Source: CAYUVF01 sp964448045
GTDB lineage: Bacteria > Bacteroidota > Rhodothermia > Rhodothermales > Salinibacteraceae
Reading direction: 5' to 3'
NCBI GenBank assembly: GCA_964448045.1
Contig: CAYUVF010000024.1
Coordinates: forward strand, 1 to 56,561
Length of the DNA stretch: 56,561 nucleotides
The notes beneath the pieces are model-generated. The model was not told where the DNA came from, made no database searches, and saw only the letters and a program-made list of their open reading frames with translations. Made by a program: the position numbers and the translations under genes. Shown here piece after piece: positions 52,079 to 56,561 of this stretch. The number at the start of each line of letters is the position of its first letter. The stretch's first letter is position 1.

Positions 52079-52458
52079 TGGAAAACGTCATCTATAAACC
52101 CCGCACCTATCGAACCCGATCCTTCCTCTCCGGACGGGGCCGCCATCGGTCGAACAGTCCGCTCCCCGGGGTGAATGCCGATGAACGATCCGCCCGCCGC
52201 GCCGTGTGGATGCGCAACCGGAGCGAAGGGCACGCCGCCCAGACCTGGAGCGGACAGTGTGGATTCGTCGGCGCCCTCGTGGTGCTTCTGATTGCAATGG
52301 CGCTCTCCTTCGCCACGTCGTCCAATGCACTGGAGCGGGCGGCCCTCGCGCAACAGGTGGAGGCATTCGATTCCTCCGTTGAGCCCGTGGATGCCCCCGT
52401 GATCCGTCCCGCTGCGGCTTCCGATGCGGCCGATCCCATCTCCGTCGAGCGCGGCTAA
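52079..52458 (+). CDS. Small single-span membrane protein
   Basis: 126 residues: a basic, Arg-rich cytoplasmic N-half (about 1-60, TYRTRSFLSGRGRHR...), one membrane segment at about 62-79 (GFVGALVVLLIAMALSF), then an acidic Ala/Pro-rich tail, giving an N-in/C-out orientation by the positive-inside rule. No family recognised. Its start is 89 bp from a sigma-54 element with an upstream enhancer palindrome like those of the exporter genes, so I infer membership of the same regulon. The 52459-52637 gap holds nothing else. Confidence 0.6.
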
Positions 52459-52637
52459 CAGCGCCCTCGAAGGCGACACCGCGCATCTGCCGCAACGGGC
52501 TCACTCCCAGCCGAATCTCTCTTGCTCGGAAATTGATGGGGGGGACCGCGCCGTCGGGAACCTACCGGGCCTCCGTAGACGTGTAACATCCCCCAATTCA
52601 TCCCCGCACGTCCCACGGATTGACTGCCGTCAGACTC

Positions 52638-53360
52638 ATGCCCGGTACGCCTGTCAACAACAGCCCAGACAACGAGCGCGAGCTCAACTTCTGGGAGAAT
52701 CTCTACTTCCCGGAGCTGTTTAAGGGGCTTGGCTACTCCTTCGGGCGCATGAAGGAGGAGTACTACACCCAGCAGTACCCCGAGGAGCAGTGGTACCCGC
52801 CCGATAGCTATCGGGGCCGCCCGGTGCTCGTCGAAGAAGACGGCCGGCCGCGCTGCGTCTCGTGCAACCTCTGCGCGCGAGCCTGCCCGCCCATGGCCAT
52901 CTCGATGCAGTCCAAAGAGGTGGACAATGTCAAGGAGCGCGAGCCGGATTGGTTCGAGATCAACATGCTCCGCTGCATCTACTGCGGCTTCTGCGAGGAG
53001 GTCTGCCCCGAGGAGGCCATCGTCATGTCCAAGGAGTACGACATGACCTTCCAGAGCCGCGACGAAGCCATCTTCGGGTTGGAGCGCCTGCTCCTGCCGA
53101 AAGAGCGGCTCAAAGATCGGCTGGAATACCTCGATCAGTACAAGAACCAGCAGTTTGGCCAGCAGTGGGACTTTCGCCACGATAACAACCTTCACAGCGT
53201 CAAAGATCAGGGCTTTCTGGACTGGCTGGCCGAAGAGGGGATGGACGATCTGTCGACGACGCACCTGCGCGATGAGGCTCGCACGACGCCCCCCGATCAG
53301 GACTGGGATGATGGGCGCGCACGGCAGGGGCCGCCGGCATCCGAGCACGCCCCAGCCTAA
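52638..53360 (+). CDS. nuoI: NADH-quinone oxidoreductase subunit I (NuoI)
   Basis: 240 residues from ATG 52638. Two 4Fe-4S motifs: CVSCNLCARACP at about 73-84 and CIYCGFCEEVCP at about 113-124, with the spacing of the NuoI/TYKY subunit that carries clusters N6a and N6b. The N-terminus has FWENLYFPELFKGLGYSFGRM, an amphipathic membrane-facing helix. A C-terminal extension of about 70 residues (after DEAIFGLERLL) is longer than in E. coli NuoI. No other nuo gene lies beside it, so complex I genes are dispersed in this genome, as in several Bacteroidota. Confidence 0.93.
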   Translation: MPGTPVNNSPDNERELNFWENLYFPELFKGLGYSFGRMKEEYYTQQYPEEQWYPPDSYRGRPVLVEEDGRPRCVSCNLCARACPPMAISMQSKEVDNVKEREPDWFEINMLRCIYCGFCEEVCPEEAIVMSKEYDMTFQSRDEAIFGLERLLLPKERLKDRLEYLDQYKNQQFGQQWDFRHDNNLHSVKDQGFLDWLAEEGMDDLSTTHLRDEARTTPPDQDWDDGRARQGPPASEHAPA

Positions 53361-53412
53361 GGACATCCTCGATGGCCGATCGCGTCTTTGTCGTATCGAA
53401 GCAAGCGTCCCG

Positions 53413-53955
53413 ATGAAAACGTTTGAGGAGATGGATAATCCGGCCGACCTCCGCGCGGCATTGCTCGACCAGCTCCGGCATCTAACCGCCGAGGTCAACG
53501 CGCTGAAGGGCATCGTCGAGGTCGTCCCCGAGCCGATCCGCGAGGGGCGGCCGCAGCCCGGGGCGTTGTCGATCAAAGAGATGTACGGCGTGCTCGCTAC
53601 CCTCAACGAATCGGTCCTGCCCGAGCGGCTGGAGCAGCTCGTCCACTCGGATGCCAAACCGCCCACCTTCGAGCCGATCTCCGATCAGGCGCTGGCTCAG
53701 CGCGAGCCGTGGAACGAGCACCCGCTCGACGCCATCCTCGATCGCATTCACGCTGCCCGCGCCGAGCTGGTCGACGCGTTCGAGGCGCTCGATCCGGAGG
53801 CGTGGCAGGCCTCCGGCACCTTCGACGGCGAGGAGCGGGACGTGTACGCGTTCGCCCATCACATCACCCAGGAGGATGCGCGGTGGCTCCAGGAGGTTAG
53901 CCACCGGCTTCACGAGAGCAACTTGACCGGCCGCAGCGAAGATCTGCCGAAGTAG
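53413..53955 (+). CDS. DinB-like four-helix protein
   Basis: 180 residues from ATG 53413. Helical, with a segment PLDAILDRIHAARAELVDAFEAL (about 114-136) and a histidine pair in FAHHITQEDARWLQEV (about 155-170) like the metal ligands of DinB/YfiT-fold proteins. The first ~100 residues (LRAALLDQLRHLTAEVNALKGIVEVV) form another helical unit. The DinB-like reading is probable, not certain; most relatives have unknown substrates (some are thiol-dependent transferases). It lies 52 bp after nuoI. Confidence 0.6.
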   Translation: MKTFEEMDNPADLRAALLDQLRHLTAEVNALKGIVEVVPEPIREGRPQPGALSIKEMYGVLATLNESVLPERLEQLVHSDAKPPTFEPISDQALAQREPWNEHPLDAILDRIHAARAELVDAFEALDPEAWQASGTFDGEERDVYAFAHHITQEDARWLQEVSHRLHESNLTGRSEDLPK

Positions 53956-53956
53956 C

Positions 53957-54044
53957 GAATTTCGAATGGCGAGTTTCGAATGGCGAGTTTCGAGCGGCGA
54001 GGTGAATGAGTTCGGAATTCGTCGTTCGCAAATCGAAAATCCGA
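53957..54044. repeat. Heptamer array with degraded opposing arm (gene-less element)
   Basis: Seven units in 7-bp register from 53957: GAATTTC, GAATGGC, GAGTTTC, GAATGGC, GAGTTTC, GAGCGGC, GAGGTGA. Then GAATTCG, TCGTTCG, CAAATCG, AAAATCC-like words of inverted sense up to the holA start. The array begins right after the preceding stop. Confidence 0.65.
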
Positions 54045-54045
54045 C

Positions 54046-55092
54046 ATGGCAAAGGATACCGGCCTTTCGTACGAGCAGCTGGCGACGGCCTTTCGGCATC
54101 AGAACTTCAAGCCGCTCTATTTCTTCTTCGGGGAGGAGACGTTCCTGATGAGCGAGTTGCAGGATCTGCTCATCGAGCACGGGCTGGAGCCGCATCAGCA
54201 CGACTTCAATCTCGACGTGGTATACGGCTCGGAGGTTGAGACGTCGCAGGTGCTGGGCGTGTGCCAGGGGTACCCCGTGATGGCCGAGCGGCGCGTGGTC
54301 ATCGTGCGCGAGTTCGAGAAGCTGGAGAACAACCGCGAGTTCAAAAGCTATGCCGAGCAGCCCAATCCGCAGGCCGTCGTGCTTCTCGTGTGCACGACGA
54401 AGCCGAACCTCTCGGCGCATCCGTACCGGGCGCTCAAACAGAACGCGGCGTGGTCGCACTTCAAGCCGCTTTACGACAACCAGATACCCGGCTGGATCAA
54501 GGAGTACGTGCAGGGGCACGGCTACCAGATCGAGCCGAAGGCCGTGCAGATGCTTGCCGATTACGTGGGTACCGATTTGCAGCGGGCCGTCAGCGAGATC
54601 CAGAAGCTGACAACCTTCGCCGGCGAGCGCACGCGCCTGACGGTCGACGATGTGCTTTCGGCCAGCGGCCAGACGCGCGAGTTTAACGTGTTCGAGTTGC
54701 AGGGGGCCATCGGCGAGGGGCGGGAGGAGGATGCCGCGCGCATCGCCAAGCGGCTTGTGCAGCAGGCGTCCAATCCGCAGAGCGAGGCCATCATGATCAT
54801 CGCCGTGCTCAACGCCTATTTCGACAAGCTCTGGAAGCTGCAGGGAGCGAATCCGCAGCGGATGTCCAACCACGAGGTAGCGCGGCGGATCGGCGTGTCG
54901 CCCTATTTCGCGAAGGAATACGTCTTCGCGGCGCAACGCTTCAACCGGGCGTCCATCGAGCGCGCGTTCTCGGCTCTGCTCGCGGCGGATTATGAGCTGA
55001 AGGGTGGAGCTCGGCGCGATCCCCGCCTGATCTTGACGCTACTGCTCCGCCAGCTAATGCCCGAGGGGAAGGCAGCGTCCCCGGCGCGGTGA
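54046..55092 (+). CDS. holA: DNA polymerase III, delta subunit
   Basis: 348 residues. HolA features: PLYFFFGEETFLMSELQDLL at the start (the clamp-loader N-domain), ERRVVIVREFEKLENN, VVLLVCTTKPN, and the lid/collar segments ADYVGTDLQRAVSEIQKLTTF and VFELQGAIGEGREEDAARI, then IMIIAVLNAYFDKLWKL. Normal length. The delta subunit opens the beta clamp within the clamp loader. It has the ATPase fold without ATP-binding motifs, as in the family. The upstream repeat array separates it from the DinB-like gene. Confidence 0.93.
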   Translation: MAKDTGLSYEQLATAFRHQNFKPLYFFFGEETFLMSELQDLLIEHGLEPHQHDFNLDVVYGSEVETSQVLGVCQGYPVMAERRVVIVREFEKLENNREFKSYAEQPNPQAVVLLVCTTKPNLSAHPYRALKQNAAWSHFKPLYDNQIPGWIKEYVQGHGYQIEPKAVQMLADYVGTDLQRAVSEIQKLTTFAGERTRLTVDDVLSASGQTREFNVFELQGAIGEGREEDAARIAKRLVQQASNPQSEAIMIIAVLNAYFDKLWKLQGANPQRMSNHEVARRIGVSPYFAKEYVFAAQRFNRASIERAFSALLAADYELKGGARRDPRLILTLLLRQLMPEGKAASPAR

Positions 55093-55220
55093 GGACGGCG
55101 TGGCGGCGTTAAATCGCGGTTTCCTGTCCGCTTCGCTGAAACTTTATCCGCAACTGACCATATCGATCATGCAATTTACGACGAACACATCCGGGCGTGT
55201 GACCCGGTGGTAAAACGGCC

Positions 55221-55355
55221 ATGACGGATTTCAGCAGCCCATCCAATAGGGTCTCAGACGGACTGGCGCGTGCCGTGCGCATTCGTGAGGCGCTGGACAC
55301 CGGCCGGTTTCGTTGCGATTGGCAGCATGCACTCAGCCCCCTCGCATCGGCATGA
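55221..55355 (+). CDS. Possible 44-residue leader ORF
   Basis: ATG at 55221, stop overlapping the next start as ATGA (55352-55355). Basic helix RVSDGLARAVRIREALD, no family. The overlap suggests translational coupling to the anti-sigma-like gene. Alternatively just a chance open frame. The 55093-55220 gap otherwise shows nothing. Confidence 0.35.
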   Translation: MTDFSSPSNRVSDGLARAVRIREALDTGRFRCDWQHALSPLASA

Positions 55356-55969
55356 ACGAGTCAAACTATCCCGCGGGAGACGAAAGCTGCCCATACTCGT
55401 GGCTGAATGAGTGGCTGTGTGAGTACGTGGACGGGACGATGGACCCGTCCCTGGAGATGGTTTTTGAGGAGTACGTGCAGGCCAATCCGGAGCTGAAGGA
55501 GCACATCGAGCAGTTACAGCACACCCGCGAGATGCTGTGCCGCTGCGAGGAGCCGCTAACCGCGCCGGAGGACGTGTGCGCTCAGGTGCGTGGTGCCGTG
55601 GAAGGCGATCTGCTCCGTTCGCCCCGCACAGTCGAAGAAACCGTCCGGGAGCACCCAATTGCCACGGTGGCCTCGTCGATGGCTGTCGCGCTGGTCGTGG
55701 GCATGTTTGCCGGCGCGTTGCTCCTGGCGCCGCCCTCTTCGTTCGACGAGCCGGGGGCCTCAGCAGCGGTGCGCCAGCAGTGGGAGCCCGCGGAGCGCCC
55801 GTTGCTCCGCTCGACGACGCCGTCGGCGCCCACGTTTAGAGCGCTTGAATCGCCGCCGCGCCCGGATCTTCTCCCGCAGATGGTCATAGGGCCCAGCGGA
55901 TCGGCGGTTTCTGGGGCTGCGATCGACTCGGCCGCCGCAGCCTACGAGGTAGTGCACCGCGCGCCTTGA
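55352..55969 (+). CDS. Anti-sigma-factor-like single-span membrane protein
   Basis: 205 residues from ATG 55352. The N-terminal domain (SWLNEWLCEYVDGTMDPSLEMVFEEYVQANPELKEHIEQ) resembles the anti-sigma/zinc-finger helix bundle with the family's 'VDGxMDPxxxxxFExxLxxxPELxxxL' pattern, but only scattered cysteines (CPYSW, LCEY, LCRC) rather than a clean HxxxCxxC. A membrane segment follows at about 108-130 (ASSMAVALVVGMFAGALLLAP), then a periplasmic Pro/Ser/Ala-rich tail. It should hold a sigma factor at the membrane; no sigma gene is in the window. Moderately confident. Confidence 0.65.
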   Translation: MNESNYPAGDESCPYSWLNEWLCEYVDGTMDPSLEMVFEEYVQANPELKEHIEQLQHTREMLCRCEEPLTAPEDVCAQVRGAVEGDLLRSPRTVEETVREHPIATVASSMAVALVVGMFAGALLLAPPSSFDEPGASAAVRQQWEPAERPLLRSTTPSAPTFRALESPPRPDLLPQMVIGPSGSAVSGAAIDSAAAAYEVVHRAP

Positions 55970-55994
55970 CATTTGCCCGTCCGCATTGTACGAT
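55966..55994 (+). promoter_or_regulatory. Sigma-70-type promoter of the tRNA gene
   Basis: TTGACA at 55966-55971, 17-bp spacer, TACGAT at 55989-55994. The likely start site is about 14 bp before the tRNA. The -35 box overlaps the stop codon of the anti-sigma-like gene. Confidence 0.75.
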
Positions 55995-56014
55995 GGAGTC
56001 CGCTTCCCAGAGAC

Positions 56015-56088
56015 GGGCCCTTAGCTCAGTGGTTTAGAGCGCTCGCCTCACACGCGAGAGGTCCCTGGTTCGAATCCAGGAGGGCCCA
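56015..56088 (+). tRNA. tRNA-Val, anticodon CAC
   Basis: 74 nt with a complete cloverleaf: 7-bp acceptor stem GGGCCCT/AGGGCCC, D stem GCTC/GAGC, anticodon stem CTCGC/GCGAG with loop CTCACAC (anticodon CAC, codon GUG), T stem CCTGG/CCAGG with loop TTCGAAT. Discriminator A. CCA is not encoded (the sequence continues CCC), so it is added after transcription. Confidence 0.95.
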
Positions 56089-56119
56089 CCCCTTGACCTT
56101 AAATAAATATTGCACGATG

Positions 56120-56150
56120 AAGCCCCGCTTTCTGACCGAAGGCGGGGCTT
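56120..56150. terminator. Hairpin downstream of tRNA-Val
   Basis: 9-bp perfect stem AAGCCCCGC/GCGGGGCTT with a 13-nt loop, between the tRNA and the convergent gene. No T-run follows in either direction, so classical intrinsic termination is doubtful. Confidence 0.45.
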
Positions 56151-56171
56151 GTGTGTTGGGGCGGGGCGCGA

Positions 56172-56561
56172 TCAGTCGCGGGTGATCATATCGACAAAGG
56201 TCGTCACGTCCTCCTGCTCCTCATAGATCAGGTAGAACAGCTCTTCGCCGGGCACCTCGCATTGCGCCGCCAGGCGGCCGGCCAGCGCGATGTCGAGGTG
56301 GGACCGGCAGTCCGCAAATGCATCCCATCCGCCCTGGGTGTGGAGGGCCTGGGCGGCCTGCAGGCTGAGCGCCACCGTGAGCGTCAGCTTGTACAGGTGG
56401 GCCGAGAGGGTGCGATCGGGCCGGTGGAGGTGCTGGATGATGGCGCTGAGCTCCTCGGTGAAGTGGTGCGCCCGGGCCACGTGGGCCCCGAGTGCGACCG
56501 AGTCGATCCCGAAGTGCAAGATCTCCTGTCCAATAGGCGGCGGGGCAATAGCGGTATCCTC
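56172..56561 (-). CDS. Hypothetical protein, N-terminus outside window
   Basis: The frame is open from the stop at 56172 to the right edge (130 codons); no methionine start is present in the visible part, only a TTG at 56519. Visible features: an Ala/His-rich helical protein (LGAHVARAHHFTEELSAIIQHL, LTVALSLQAAQALHTQGGW) and an acidic end FYLIYEEQEDVTTFVDM. No signal or membrane segment and no family recognised. It converges on the tRNA gene with a hairpin between. Confidence 0.65.
   Translation of the reverse strand, partial: EDTAIAPPPIGQEILHFGIDSVALGAHVARAHHFTEELSAIIQHLHRPDRTLSAHLYKLTLTVALSLQAAQALHTQGGWDAFADCRSHLDIALAGRLAAQCEVPGEELFYLIYEEQEDVTTFVDMITRD

Noticed and set aside
53373..53416. 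14-codon ORF (MADRVFVVSKQASR) overlapping the DinB-like start
   Set aside because: Too short and without family or ribosome-binding evidence.

Overview
The window looks like chromosome of a high-GC member of the Rhodothermota/Bacteroidota (Salinibacter/Rhodothermus-like). This is inference from gene content: csgEFG curli export genes, a phosphatidylcholine-synthase-type enzyme, many ~800-residue MacB/FtsX permeases, a HEXXH lipoprotein of the DUF5117 type, and a sortilin-like BNR-repeat protein. There is no rRNA, CRISPR array, integrase or transposase. One tRNA-Val lies near the right end.

Layout: (1) 1-2,200, curli secretion genes csgE-csgF-csgG on the minus strand, csgG running off the left edge. 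(2) 2,186-8,317, housekeeping genes: EcsC-like protein, a four-helix-bundle (IVP) gene, der, a CDP-alcohol phosphatidyltransferase, a coiled-coil protein, an unknown protein and an MscS channel. (3) 8,462-18,225, a defence island: a broken second copy of the phosphatidyltransferase gene, a complete type I restriction-modification operon (hsdR, hsdM, hsdS with a duplicated recognition module), a HipA-like kinase core paired with a HipA-N/HIRAN protein, and a toxin-antitoxin-SecB-like chaperone (TAC) operon with a 16-bp perfect palindrome in its promoter. (4) 18,260-47,108, a large export region: an NtrY/NtrC-like two-component pair, one membrane-fusion protein, two ABC ATPases, six full MacB/FtsX permeases, two permease remnants, a metalloprotease lipoprotein, an FG-GAP lipoprotein and a TerC protein. 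(5) 47,074-56,561, a serine hydrolase, a BNR-repeat protein, a small membrane protein, nuoI, a DinB-like protein, holA, an anti-sigma-like protein, tRNA-Val and a partial gene.

The strongest unlisted structure is regulatory. Five places carry the palindrome TGTGCG-N4-CGCACA (usually as two copies 21-22 bp apart), followed 51-52 or 62-63 bp later by a sigma-54-type -24/-12 element, followed 70-89 bp later by a start codon (exactly 89 bp in three of five). They precede the membrane-fusion gene, a permease pair, a permease remnant, a small ORF plus ATPase/permease set, and an isolated small membrane protein. The NtrC-type activator encoded at 19,705-21,147 is the obvious candidate regulator.

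The second structure is a family of 7- or 8-bp degenerate repeat arrays between genes. Both four-helix-bundle (IVP) genes are bracketed by inverted copies of such arrays, each locus with its own repeat unit, and several other intergenic gaps hold the same inverted arrays with no gene inside. This looks like an undescribed small mobile or spreading element. Separate REPIN-like palindromes lie at 29,582-29,948.
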